The notes under the pieces: model-generated
The model's database searches: none
Told to the model about the DNA's origin: nothing
Seen by the model: the letters and a program-made list of their open reading frames with translations, nothing else
Program-made: the position numbers and the translations under genes
Part shown: positions 16,501 to 24,765 of the stretch, in pieces
How the letters are laid out: every line of letters begins with the position of its first letter
Position numbering within the stretch: the stretch's first letter is position 1
Source of the DNA: Sulfurivermis sp041678005
GTDB taxonomy: Bacteria > Pseudomonadota > Gammaproteobacteria > Thiohalomonadales > Thiohalomonadaceae
Length of the DNA stretch: 64,000 nt
Direction of reading: 5' to 3'
Assembly (NCBI GenBank): GCA_041678005.1
Contig: JBAYOW010000005.1
Coordinates: forward strand, 26,270 to 90,269

Positions 16501-17000
16501 CATCGCGCCGTATGTAGGAGGCCGCATGAACCAGGATGGAAAGTTTTTTCCCTCTCCCCCAGCCCCTCTCCCGCAAGCGGGAGAGGGGTGCTTTGAAGGA
16601 GGCTATGGTTCATTTGTTCTATCATTCCCGCGCAGGGGGCATCCAGGAGTCAGGAATAACTGAACCATCGCTTATGCGAGTGCGTAATTTGGCGGCAGAA
16701 CGTTGCTGCGCGGCAATACTGTATTACGCAGAAGGCTGTATGAACCAAGATAAAAAGTCTTTTCCCTCTCCCCCAGCCCCTCTCCCGCAAGCGGTAGAGG
16801 GGGCTTTGAAGGAGGCTACGGTTTAATTTATTCTGTCATTTCCTCGCAGGCAGGGATCCAGGAGTCAGGAAGAACTGGCCCCCCGCTTATGCGAGTGCGT
16901 GGCGGAACGTTACGGCGTGGCAATACTGTAGTATGTAGAAGGCCGCATGAACCAGGATAAAAAGCCTTTTCCCTCTCCCGCAAGCAGGAGAGGGGGTTTG
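16501..17000. repeat. About 210-bp tandem repeat (two full units and a partial third) with palindromic repeats
   Basis: Equivalent points (ATGAACC) occur at 16526, 16740 and 16947, giving periods of 214 and 207 bp. Each unit holds a CCCTCTCCC...GAGAGGGG hairpin (family B), a CATTCCCGCGCAGG...ATCCAGG segment (family A) and CTTATGCGAGTGCGT. The third copy is cut short near 17000. It fills the 750-bp gap between the fnr-like and SLAC1-like genes, and ORFs within it are not convincing genes. Confidence 0.85.
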
Positions 17001-17088
17001 AATTCAAGTTTTGACAGTCAGTCCCGCAGCTACATTCAGACTACTATTGTTGAATAGGCGGCTCGCCCCGAGTGTATTGATTGATGGA

Positions 17089-17102
17089 TTGCGACTTATC
17101 AA
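17089..17102 (+). promoter_or_regulatory. FNR/DNR-like box upstream of the SLAC1-type gene
   Basis: TTGCG-ACTT-ATCAA matches 8 of the 10 defined positions of the TTGAT-N4-ATCAA consensus. It lies 73 bp before the start codon. A -10 at the class II spacing is weak (TAATAC at 17118 is nearest). Confidence 0.45.
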
Positions 17103-17174
17103 TGCATATGGCACTCTAATACTTTAGCGTTTTGCTCAAGTAATTCACCACCTACAAATACATGGAGTATCGTC

Positions 17175-18137
17175 ATGGCTCAACCTTTGCCCCAGCGACT
17201 CAAGTTTTTACCCATCTCGGCCTTTGCTACGGTAATGGGCATGAGTGGCCTGGCCATAGCATGGGAGAAGGCGCAGTTGCTGCACGGCTTTTCCGGCGTG
17301 GCGGGTGTGCTTTTTGTAGTTACTACTGCCTTGTTTGTCTTTTTGGCGCTGGCCTATGGCAGCAAGTTCTTGCTCTATCGCGAAGAGATATTGAAGGAAT
17401 TGCATCATCCGGTGCGGCTTAGTTTTTTCCCCACCATCTCCATCAGTCTGATCCTCTTGTCTATCGCCTCCTACACTATTGACCAGAGTGTCTCGCAAGT
17501 CTTGTGGTGGTGCGGCAGTGCCTTGCATTTGCTGTTCACCCTGTATGTCTTGAATGCCTGGATCAGTCACGAACATTTCCAGATTCAGCACATGAACCCA
17601 GCCTGGTTCATACCAGTGGTGGGCAATGTCCTGGTACCGATCGTTGGCGTGGAACATGGCTATTTTGAGATTTCCTGGTTTTATTTCAGTATCGGCATGC
17701 TGTTTTGGGTAGTGCTGTTGACGATAGTTTTATATCGCATCTTCTTTCATTCGCCCCTGCCGGGTAAGTTGTTACCTACTTTGTTTATCCTGATCGCGCC
17801 ACCTGCTGTGGGATTTATTGCCTATTGGAAACTGACTGGCGAAATCGATGCCTTTGCCCGAGTGCTTTATTACTCCGGTTTGTTCACCACCATGTTGTTG
17901 TTGGTACAGTTGCGGCGCTTTACCCGCTTGAAATTTTTTCTTTCCTGGTGGGCTTATTCCTTTCCCCTGGCCGCAATCACTATTGCTACATTTGTAATGT
18001 ATCAGAGCCTTGGCTTTGTGCAGTTGATGTGGCTGGGGAACATCCTGTTGGCCTGTCTTTCGTTGGTAATAATTATGCTGGTTGGCTATACCGCCATGGC
18101 GGTGAGGCGTGGCGAGATCTGTATGCCAGAGGAATGA
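17175..18137 (+). CDS. SLAC1/TehA-family anion channel-like membrane protein
   Basis: A 320-residue integral membrane protein with about ten hydrophobic segments and the family feature HPVRLSFFPTISISLILLS in the third segment. TehA/SLAC1 proteins conduct small anions (chloride, nitrate, tellurite-related). Start ATG 17175 has GGAG upstream. An FNR-like box precedes it and an unknown small gene follows by 56 bp. Nitrate or nitrite movement is a context-based guess only. Confidence 0.75.
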   Translation: MAQPLPQRLKFLPISAFATVMGMSGLAIAWEKAQLLHGFSGVAGVLFVVTTALFVFLALAYGSKFLLYREEILKELHHPVRLSFFPTISISLILLSIASYTIDQSVSQVLWWCGSALHLLFTLYVLNAWISHEHFQIQHMNPAWFIPVVGNVLVPIVGVEHGYFEISWFYFSIGMLFWVVLLTIVLYRIFFHSPLPGKLLPTLFILIAPPAVGFIAYWKLTGEIDAFARVLYYSGLFTTMLLLVQLRRFTRLKFFLSWWAYSFPLAAITIATFVMYQSLGFVQLMWLGNILLACLSLVIIMLVGYTAMAVRRGEICMPEE

Positions 18138-18193
18138 TCTTGTTCAATTGAAGTTTGACTTTTATTTGCAGGTAAATAAAGAGGTAGAAAATT

Positions 18194-18586
18194 ATGAAAA
18201 AAATGATGTTGCAGGACGTCTATCCTGTTTATTCACTTGAGTTGCCTAAGAGCGAAACTCAGGACAATTCGGTCGATGCCATTATCGATTTTCTTAAGGC
18301 GCGGATCGAGGAGCATCCAGCGGCGGTATATATAGGCGTATTTGATCATTACAGTCATACCAAATCCTTGCCGGAAGGCGAGATTGCGCCAGAAATCCTC
18401 GATGCAAAAAATTTGATTTTCTGTTTTGGTATCAAGTTGCCCAATCCAGGTGTGCTGGCCGTGCGGCCGCGTTCTATTGGTGTTGTTGAGCTGGCCGATA
18501 AATTTATCGTCAACTACATGGAAGCACCGATGCCGATGGCCAATCAAGCGATGGAAAGTTGGTTCATGGCACTAAAAAACAAGTGA
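18194..18586 (+). CDS. Conserved-looking 130-residue protein of unknown function
   Basis: A soluble mixed alpha/beta protein without signal peptide or Cys-rich motif (a single Cys in IFCFGIK). Notable segments are EEHPAAVYIGVFDHYSHT, GVLAVRPRSIGVVE and FIVNYMEAPMPMANQAM. The ATG at 18194 has AGAGG upstream; ATG 18203 is possible. Codon use resembles the neighbours. It probably forms a pair with the SLAC1-type gene. No family was recognised with confidence. Confidence 0.7.
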   Translation: MKKMMLQDVYPVYSLELPKSETQDNSVDAIIDFLKARIEEHPAAVYIGVFDHYSHTKSLPEGEIAPEILDAKNLIFCFGIKLPNPGVLAVRPRSIGVVELADKFIVNYMEAPMPMANQAMESWFMALKNK

Positions 18587-18590
18587 TGTT

Positions 18591-18752
18591 ATGTCCATGC
18601 GCGTTGCAGTGACCAGTCAGAATTTTCGCACCATTACTGGCCATGCCGACACTGGCAAGACACTGTGCTCCATAGTGTACATATGTTCACTGCGTCATTT
18701 GACACAGTTTAATGGCATAAGCCGTAGTTCCAGTCAGTCTCTTTATGCCTAA
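18591..18752 (+). pseudogene. Remnant of a NifX/NifB-like cofactor-binding protein gene
   Basis: A 53-codon frame opens MSMRVAVTSQNFRTITGHA, a start like that of small NifX/NifB-related iron-molybdenum cofactor-binding-like proteins (family recognised from memory, not a search). After GHADTGKT the similarity stops and a stop codon follows, so only the first 20 or so residues of a roughly 110-residue family remain. It starts 4 bp after the preceding gene, suggesting it was once in that operon and was truncated by a deletion reaching towards oprC. Confidence 0.45.
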
Positions 18753-18779
18753 TTCGTATTGAATCAACCACTTGGTGCC

Positions 18780-18795
18780 TGGTATTGCTTTTGCA
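18780..18795 (+). promoter_or_regulatory. Sigma54 (-24/-12) promoter of oprC
   Basis: TGGTAT-TGCTT-TTGCA fits the sigma54 consensus, with GG and GC separated by exactly 10 bp. Predicted transcription start is about 18806, giving a leader near 32 bases with an RBS (AAAGGGAG) before ATG 18838. A sigma54-dependent activator is encoded directly downstream of oprC. Confidence 0.6.
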
Positions 18796-18837
18796 TTCTC
18801 TTTTGTTATTTGTGTGTAAATAATAAAGGGAGAAATC

Positions 18838-20820
18838 ATGCAACGCAGTGTACTTAGCCTGGCAATACTTTGTGCCATACAACAAACCGTGAGCGCTGAA
18901 GAATCGGCAGATCTTGGCAGTGTCGTGATCACGGCACCAGCGATGGAGGTGCCGCTGACCGTGGTCACCGATCCCAAAGCGCCCAGGCAGCCCTTGCCTG
19001 CGCACGATGGTGCTGATTATCTGAAGACCATCCCTGGTTTTAATGTCATCCGTAAGGGTGGTGCCGATGGCGATCCTGTGTTGCGCGGCATGGCCGCCTC
19101 AAGGTTGAATATCCTGCAGGATGGCGAGGCGGTACTCGGTGGCTGTGGCGGTCGCATGGATCCACCAACAGCCTATATCTATCCTGAATCCTTCGATAAG
19201 GTCACTGTCATCAAGGGCCCACAGACCGTGCGTTATGGGCCGGTTGGCTCGGCCGGCACGGTGTTGTTTGAGCGTGATCCGATTCGTTATACCGAAGCTG
19301 GCTGGCAGGCCTACGGCAGTGCACTGTTTGGCAGCTTTGGCCGCAATGATCAGGTGGTCAGTGCCAGTGGTGGTAGCGAGAAATTTTATCTGCGCGGCGG
19401 TGCTACCCGCTCGCAGATGGATGATTACAAGGATGGAGATGGCAATACGGTGCACGGTGAATACAAACGCTGGAGCACTGATCTGGCCTTGGGCTGGACG
19501 CCGGATGACAATACCACGCTGGAGTTGTCTGCGGCGCGCAGTGATGGTGAAGCGGCCTACGCCGATCGCATGATGGATGGTGTTGCCTTCGAACGCGAGA
19601 ACTGGGGCATCAAGTTCGAGCGGCGCAACATTTCCGACATCGTAGAGAAGATAGAGGCCCAGGCCTATTACAACTATGTCGATCATGTGATGGACAATTA
19701 CTCATTGCGTCCTTTGTCCATGGGAACAAAAAGGGTGGGTAATCCGGATCGCAAGACTACCGGAGTGCGCCTTGCCTCAACTTTGAATACTGGTGCAAAC
19801 ACGAAAACGAACATCGGCATCGATCAGCAGAGCAATACACACACGTCCCGCTCCAGCCAGAATCAGGACATGATGCCTTACCAGGATAAAGCGCGCATTG
19901 AAGATGCCAATTTCGATAATCTCGGTGTGTTTGGTGAGCTTACCTACGATGTCAGCGTTCAGGATCGCGTACTTGCCGGTTTGCGTGCCGATCGCTGGAA
20001 GGCTGAGGACAAGCGCAGCACTGGCTCTACAGCAAACGTTGAACGTAGCAAGACGCTTGTCAGTGGGTTTTTGCGCCATGAGCATGATTTCAATGCTGGC
20101 ACCACCGGGTATCTTGGCCTGGGCCATAGTGAACGCTTCCCTGACTATTGGGAGCTGATCAACAAGCAAAGCGAGTATACAGACAGCGCCTTTCATACCA
20201 AGCCAGAAAAGGTCAACCAGATCGATGTCGGTTTGATTCGTGAGTCTGGGCCCTGGCATTTATCCGTGGCCGGGTTTGTCAATCGCACCGATGACTACAT
20301 CCTGGTGGATACACGATATCCAGGCAAGGTAGGTACCACCATCGCGCGCAATATCGATGCCCGTACCTGGGGTGGCGAGGCCGGTCTTATCTGGGCGGCC
20401 AGTGGTTGGAAGCTGGATGGCACGCTGGCTTATGTGCGCGGTGATAACAGAACCGACGGCACGGCGCTGGCACAATTGCCGCCGCTTGAGTTGCGTCTGG
20501 GAGCGGAGTACGGTACTGGCGTATGGTCGGTCGGTGGCATGCTGCGTTCGGTTGCCAAGCAAGACCGTGTGGATATAGGTGCAGGCAGTATTGTTGGGCA
20601 GGACATCGATGAAACCAGTGGTTTCAGCGTGTTTTCCATCAATGGCTCATGGAAACCCAGCAAGCTGGTGCAGCTTACTGCTGGCGTAGATAACCTGTTT
20701 AACAAGAACTATGCCGAGCATATCAGTCGCGCCGGTTTTGATGTGAGTGGCTACGAGCAAACTACCCGCATCAACGAGCCAGGTCGTACCTATTGGCTGA
20801 AGGCCAGCATCAAGCTTTGA
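18838..20820 (+). CDS. oprC: TonB-dependent copper receptor, OprC/NosA family
   Basis: A 660-residue outer-membrane receptor: signal peptide (cleavage near VSA-EE), plug domain, then a 22-stranded-type barrel ending in an aromatic-poor KASIKL. The plug shows GGCGGRMDPPTAYIYPE. The Cys103-x3-Met107 pair matches the copper-binding CxxxM of OprC/NosA, and GPQTVRYGP is typical of the subfamily. NosA/OprC supplies copper, for example to nitrous oxide reductase. A sigma54 promoter lies upstream and an activator gene downstream. Confidence 0.9.
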   Translation: MQRSVLSLAILCAIQQTVSAEESADLGSVVITAPAMEVPLTVVTDPKAPRQPLPAHDGADYLKTIPGFNVIRKGGADGDPVLRGMAASRLNILQDGEAVLGGCGGRMDPPTAYIYPESFDKVTVIKGPQTVRYGPVGSAGTVLFERDPIRYTEAGWQAYGSALFGSFGRNDQVVSASGGSEKFYLRGGATRSQMDDYKDGDGNTVHGEYKRWSTDLALGWTPDDNTTLELSAARSDGEAAYADRMMDGVAFERENWGIKFERRNISDIVEKIEAQAYYNYVDHVMDNYSLRPLSMGTKRVGNPDRKTTGVRLASTLNTGANTKTNIGIDQQSNTHTSRSSQNQDMMPYQDKARIEDANFDNLGVFGELTYDVSVQDRVLAGLRADRWKAEDKRSTGSTANVERSKTLVSGFLRHEHDFNAGTTGYLGLGHSERFPDYWELINKQSEYTDSAFHTKPEKVNQIDVGLIRESGPWHLSVAGFVNRTDDYILVDTRYPGKVGTTIARNIDARTWGGEAGLIWAASGWKLDGTLAYVRGDNRTDGTALAQLPPLELRLGAEYGTGVWSVGGMLRSVAKQDRVDIGAGSIVGQDIDETSGFSVFSINGSWKPSKLVQLTAGVDNLFNKNYAEHISRAGFDVSGYEQTTRINEPGRTYWLKASIKL

Positions 20821-20828
20821 ATCTGAGG

Positions 20829-20848
20829 CAGGCACAGGGATGTGCCTG
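20829..20848 (+). terminator. Hairpin downstream of oprC
   Basis: CAGGCACA-GGGA-TGTGCCTG is a perfect 8-bp stem with a 4-base loop, nine bases after the oprC stop. No T-run follows, so it is a weak or factor-assisted terminator, or an mRNA-stabilising stem. Confidence 0.4.
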
Positions 20849-20885
20849 ATGATTCCTGCCAATGCGTGTATTAACCAGGTGGCGA

Positions 20886-20928
20886 TTGATAATAATCATG
20901 GAGTTTTGTGCCGTATATGGCATATGTT
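20886..20928 (+). promoter_or_regulatory. FNR/DNR box with class II -10 before the sigma54 activator
   Basis: TTGAT-AATA-ATCAT (20886-20899) matches 9 of 10 consensus positions. A TATGTT -10 at 20923-20928 lies about 30 bp from the box centre, as in class II FNR promoters (box at -41.5). This would place the activator gene under the FNR-like regulator. Confidence 0.6.
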
Positions 20929-20961
20929 TCAAGCCGGTTGACGTAATTGGCGAAAAATACC

Positions 20962-22281
20962 ATGTCGAAGCTGGCTAATGATGAAATTCCCACCGAGTTG
21001 TTGTCTATATTAGATGTATTCAATGAGCCTGCTTCGCTGCTGAGCACAGATTACCGCATCCTCGCGACCAATCAGGCATATCGCCGCACCTACGCTGATG
21101 GTCAGCCGTTCAAGAATCGTTTTTGCTATGAAGTGTCGCATCGCTATACCTTGCCATGCGATCAGGTAGGCGAGAACTGCCCTTTGAAAAATGCTGTAGC
21201 AAGCAATACACCGCAGCGTGTGCTGCATCTGCACCACACGCCCAACGGCGAGGAACATGTGGATGTGGAAATGGCGCCGATCCTGGACAAGGCTGGCAAT
21301 GTTCGATTTTTGCTCGAACGCATGCGTATCAGTCGGCTGGCCAGTCCGTTACCCAAGGCTGGCGGTTTGGTAGGGCGGGCAGCCAGCTTCAACAAGGTTC
21401 TGGAGTTGGTTGAACGTGTTGCCACCAGTAACAGTACCGTGTTGCTGTTGGGTGAATCAGGCACCGGCAAGGAACTGATTGCCCAGGCAGTGCATGAGGC
21501 CAGCGTGCGGCGCAACGGGCCTTTCGTGCCGGTGGACTGCACGGGACTTACAGAGACATTGTTTGAGAGCGAATTGTTTGGTCATGAAAAAGGCTCTTTC
21601 ACCGGCGCCCATACGCGCAAGTTCGGTCTGGTGGAGGCGGCGCATGGCGGTACGCTGTTTCTCGACGAGATCGGCGAGATCCCGCTGGCGCAACAAGTAA
21701 AATTATTGCGCCTGCTGGAAAGTAGCACCTTTCGTCGTGTCGGTGGGGTTGAGCCACAAAAGGCTGAATTCAGACTGGTCTGCGCGACTCATCGTGATCT
21801 CAGGGCAATGGTTGAGGCCGGCAGCTTCCGCCGTGATCTTTATTACCGCATCAATGCCTTTCCCATCCATATACCGGCCTTGCGCGAGCGCCTTGAAGAC
21901 TTGTCGCTGCTGGCAGAAAGCATGCTGCAACGGGTGGGTGGTGAGCGCCAATTAAGTCTGGACAAGGCAGTCATGACCTGTCTGCGTAACTACAGCTTCC
22001 CCGGCAATATCCGCGAGCTACGCAATATTCTGGAGCGTGCCAGTTTGTTGTGTGATGGTGAGGAGATCAAGCCTGAGCATCTGCCGGAGGAGTGTTGCGG
22101 GGGCAATGAGGTGGGTGCTTTACGGCCTGCTTTTTATGATGAGGTAATCCCCTTGGAAGAAGTCGAACAGCGCTACCTGCTTTGGGCCCTGGCGAGTTTT
22201 CAGGGCGACAAACGGGCACTGGCCAAACAGCTTGGACTTTCCGAGCGAACGCTTTACCGTAAGCTCAGTACGGTTCGTTAG
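20962..22281 (+). CDS. Sigma54-dependent transcriptional activator with Cys-containing PAS domain
   Basis: A 439-residue enhancer-binding protein. The N-terminal PAS domain (about 10-125) carries FCYEVSH, PCDQVGENCPL, i.e. Cys55, Cys66 and Cys73, suggesting a metal, haem or redox ligand. The AAA+ domain has Walker A GESGTGKE, a GSFTGA sigma54-contact loop and LFLDEIGEIP. The C-terminal Fis-type HTH ends LSERTLYRKL. Start ATG 20962 is preferred over an upstream TTG. It sits between oprC, with its sigma54 promoter, and nirS; oprC is the likely target. The stop is TAG. Confidence 0.88.
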   Translation: MSKLANDEIPTELLSILDVFNEPASLLSTDYRILATNQAYRRTYADGQPFKNRFCYEVSHRYTLPCDQVGENCPLKNAVASNTPQRVLHLHHTPNGEEHVDVEMAPILDKAGNVRFLLERMRISRLASPLPKAGGLVGRAASFNKVLELVERVATSNSTVLLLGESGTGKELIAQAVHEASVRRNGPFVPVDCTGLTETLFESELFGHEKGSFTGAHTRKFGLVEAAHGGTLFLDEIGEIPLAQQVKLLRLLESSTFRRVGGVEPQKAEFRLVCATHRDLRAMVEAGSFRRDLYYRINAFPIHIPALRERLEDLSLLAESMLQRVGGERQLSLDKAVMTCLRNYSFPGNIRELRNILERASLLCDGEEIKPEHLPEECCGGNEVGALRPAFYDEVIPLEEVEQRYLLWALASFQGDKRALAKQLGLSERTLYRKLSTVR

Positions 22282-22479
22282 CGCTAATCCCTTTTTCGTA
22301 AATGAATGGCAATCGCAAGATACGCATAACTAGTGAAGTTTATTCCGTGTACCACGGGGTGGTTATAACCTGTATGCAGGTCTTTGGTGCAACGATAATG
22401 CGATTAGTCAAGCCATCGGTAAACCCGATGTCATCTATCGTATAAATTCATTAAAAATCATATGGTTACATTCGCATTC

Positions 22480-22493
22480 TTGATGTGCGTCAA
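22480..22493 (+). promoter_or_regulatory. FNR/DNR box of nirS
   Basis: TTGAT-GTGC-GTCAA matches 9 of 10 consensus positions. A poor -10 (TATTTC at 22519) follows at roughly class II distance. nirS promoters in pseudomonads are likewise driven by DNR/ANR at such boxes. The rest of the 313-bp gap (22282-22594) holds a short hairpin, CATCGG...CCGATG at 22414-22430, and nothing else recognised. Confidence 0.6.
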
Positions 22494-22594
22494 GGTTGTT
22501 CTGTTTCTGCACACCCAGTATTTCCACTTGTTTTATCCGTGTATATAAGCGCAGGAGCAAATTACCTGCATCACATAAACAAAGGGATGGAGTC

Positions 22595-24334
22595 ATGACA
22601 ACAGATAAAGAATATTTACTACGGAGTTTTTCATTGGGGCTGGCACTTGCGGGTATGGTATTTGGTTTGTCCACTACGCCTGCACTGGCAGCAGACAGCA
22701 AGCATGTGCCGGATACTGAGTTGCGTTACCAGGGCGCGCCATTGTCGATGAAAAATGGCGGCGACATACCAGCTGGGCCGCTGCCGCCAGCTATTACAGA
22801 AGCAGAATTTGCCCGCGGTAAACAGGTCTTTTTTGAGCGTTGCGCCGGTTGTCATGGTGTTTTGCGCAAGGGTGCGACTGGCAAGGCATTGACACCTGAT
22901 ATTACCCTGGCGAAGGGTACGGATTATCTTAAGGCCTTTATTGGTTATGGCTCACCCGCCGGTATGCCGGCCTGGGGTACGACAGGCGTGTTGACGGCCG
23001 ATGAGGTCGATCTAATGGCGCGTTATCTTCAGCATGAGCCGCCCACACCGCCTGAGTATGGTCTGGCAGACATGAAGGCTACCTGGAAGGTGCATGTGCC
23101 ACCTGAGAAGCGGCCAACAAAAAAGCTCAACTCATTGGATTTGGAAAATATTTTCTCTGTAACCTTGCGTGATGCCGGCCAGATTGCTCTGGTCGATGGC
23201 GATAAAAAGAAGCTGATCTCTGTTATAGATACGGGTTATGCCGTGCATATATCACGTATTTCTTCCTCTGGACGCTATCTGTTTGTCATTGGCCGCGATG
23301 CCAAGATTGACTTGATCGATCTTTGGATGAAAGAACCTGCGGTGGTTGCCGAGATCAAGGTGGGCTTGGAGGCGCGCTCAGTAGAGACCTCGAAATACAA
23401 GGGCTATGAAGATAAATATGCAGTGGCTGGCACTTATTGGCCGCCACAGTTTGTCATTATGGATGGCGATACGCTGGAGCCGAGGAAGATCGTTGGCACA
23501 CGTGGCATGACGGTGGATACCCAGGAGTATCATCCTGAGCCGCGTGTGGCAGCCATTATTGCCTCGCATGAGCACCCGGAATTCATTGTTAACGTCAAGG
23601 AGACCGGCAAGGTTCTAATGGCGAATTATGAGGACCTCAACAACCTCAAGTTGACCGAGATCAGTGCCGCACGTTTTCTGCATGATGGTGGCTGGGATGC
23701 CTCGCATCGCTATTTTATGTCGGCAGCCAATGCCTCTAACCAGATTGCAGTGATCGACTCCAGGGAGCAAAAACTGGCGGCACTGGTCGATGTTGGTAAC
23801 ACCCCGAATCCAGGTCGTGGAGCAAATTTTATTGATCCGCAGTTTGGTCCAGTTTGGGCGACTAGTGATCTGGGCGATGACGGTATATCGCTGATAGGCA
23901 CCGACCCGATTAAACATAAGGATCAGGCATGGAAGGTGGTACGGACGTTGAAGGGTCAAGGTGGTGGTTCGCTGTTTATCAAAACGCATCCACAATCCAG
24001 CAATCTATACGTTGATACCACACTAAACCCTGATCCAAAGATTGCGCAGTCGGTAGTGGTATTTGATATTCGGGATCTGGATAAGGGTTATCAAGTATTG
24101 CCGATTGCCGAGTGGGCAGAGCTGGGTGATGGTGCCAAGCTGGTGGTGCAGCCGGAGTTCAACAAGGCAGGTGATGAGGTTTGGTTCTCGGTCTGGAGCG
24201 GCAAGGAGCATCAATCGGCATTGGTGGTGGTCGATGACAAGACCCGCAAGCTCAAGGCCGTGGTCAAGGACAAGCGACTGATAACGCCTACCGGCAAGTT
24301 CAACATCTACAACACACAACACGATATCTATTGA
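22595..24334 (+). CDS. nirS: Cytochrome cd1 nitrite reductase
   Basis: Periplasmic enzyme reducing nitrite to nitric oxide in denitrification. It is 579 residues with a signal peptide (cleavage near ALAADS). The N-terminal cytochrome c domain has the haem c motif CAGCH (Cys83, Cys86, His87). The eight-bladed haem d1 propeller holds His218 (YAVHISR), the expected d1 ligand, and the catalytic pair His327 (SHEHPEF) and His363 (FLHDGGWD). The closing residues ITPTGKFN...NTQHD are as in Pseudomonas NirS, which separates it from NirN and NirF. ATG 22595 has GGATGGAG upstream. No haem d1 synthesis genes follow in the window. Confidence 0.96.
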   Translation: MTTDKEYLLRSFSLGLALAGMVFGLSTTPALAADSKHVPDTELRYQGAPLSMKNGGDIPAGPLPPAITEAEFARGKQVFFERCAGCHGVLRKGATGKALTPDITLAKGTDYLKAFIGYGSPAGMPAWGTTGVLTADEVDLMARYLQHEPPTPPEYGLADMKATWKVHVPPEKRPTKKLNSLDLENIFSVTLRDAGQIALVDGDKKKLISVIDTGYAVHISRISSSGRYLFVIGRDAKIDLIDLWMKEPAVVAEIKVGLEARSVETSKYKGYEDKYAVAGTYWPPQFVIMDGDTLEPRKIVGTRGMTVDTQEYHPEPRVAAIIASHEHPEFIVNVKETGKVLMANYEDLNNLKLTEISAARFLHDGGWDASHRYFMSAANASNQIAVIDSREQKLAALVDVGNTPNPGRGANFIDPQFGPVWATSDLGDDGISLIGTDPIKHKDQAWKVVRTLKGQGGGSLFIKTHPQSSNLYVDTTLNPDPKIAQSVVVFDIRDLDKGYQVLPIAEWAELGDGAKLVVQPEFNKAGDEVWFSVWSGKEHQSALVVVDDKTRKLKAVVKDKRLITPTGKFNIYNTQHDIY

Positions 24335-24342
24335 TATCATGT

Positions 24343-24374
24343 AGGTGGGGCCTCGGCCCCACCTTGTCTATTTT
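24343..24374 (+). terminator. Rho-independent terminator of nirS
   Basis: AGGTGGGGCC-TC-GGCCCCACCT is a perfect 10-bp inverted repeat nine bases after the nirS stop, followed by TGTCTATTTT. Confidence 0.85.
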
Positions 24375-24407
24375 CACACCATGGATATATAAACCGCTGC
24401 GCTAGTA

Positions 24408-24485
24408 GCCAGCATATTTCATCAGGTCGTGAGAAAAATATCTGATTTTGTTATCGTTAACAGGTTTTGTGCCTGTTTTCAGGAT
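24408..24485 (+). repeat. Dispersed intergenic element, copy d
   Basis: GCCAGCATATTTCATCAGG, CGTGAGAAAAAT, then a tail GTTATCGTTAACAGGTTTTG that aligns with the tails of copies a and f. It lies in the 430-bp gap between nirS and the diguanylate cyclase. The remainder of that gap (24486-24765) shows no clear feature. Confidence 0.6.
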
Positions 24486-24765
24486 GAGCTGAGCAAAGTT
24501 ATAGGGGCGAGCTTTCTGGTCGATAGCTATGTCACGATAGAGGCAACTCGTTCCTCGAAGCATTAATATGCCTGGCCTGTAGCTGTATTTATTTTATGCG
24601 GCAATAGCAGAGCACGAGTTGCCCGCTGGTGATTTTATTGTTCATCGGCATGAATTTTGGATCTGCCAAGGGTGGGGCAAGTTGTTTTATCAACGGTACT
24701 ATGCAGGCTATAGATAAAATCAAACTCTGCTTGTTAGAGTTGTTTGAAGCAAAGGCAGGTGGTCG

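Noticed and set aside
16536..16826. 96-codon frame in the tandem repeat
   Set aside because: It spans repeat units and has a repetitive PFPSPPAPLPQ-type translation; explained by the repeats.
16501..17000. Possible CRISPR array
   Set aside because: The units are about 210 bp, drift along their length and lack short identical repeats with unique spacers.
18687..18700. TTGAC-ACAG-TTTAA as an FNR box before oprC
   Set aside because: Only 7 of 10 positions match and the sigma54 site explains the promoter better.
22282..22594. Sigma54 promoter before nirS
   Set aside because: Several TGG...GC pairs were checked, but none has the required 10-bp spacing.
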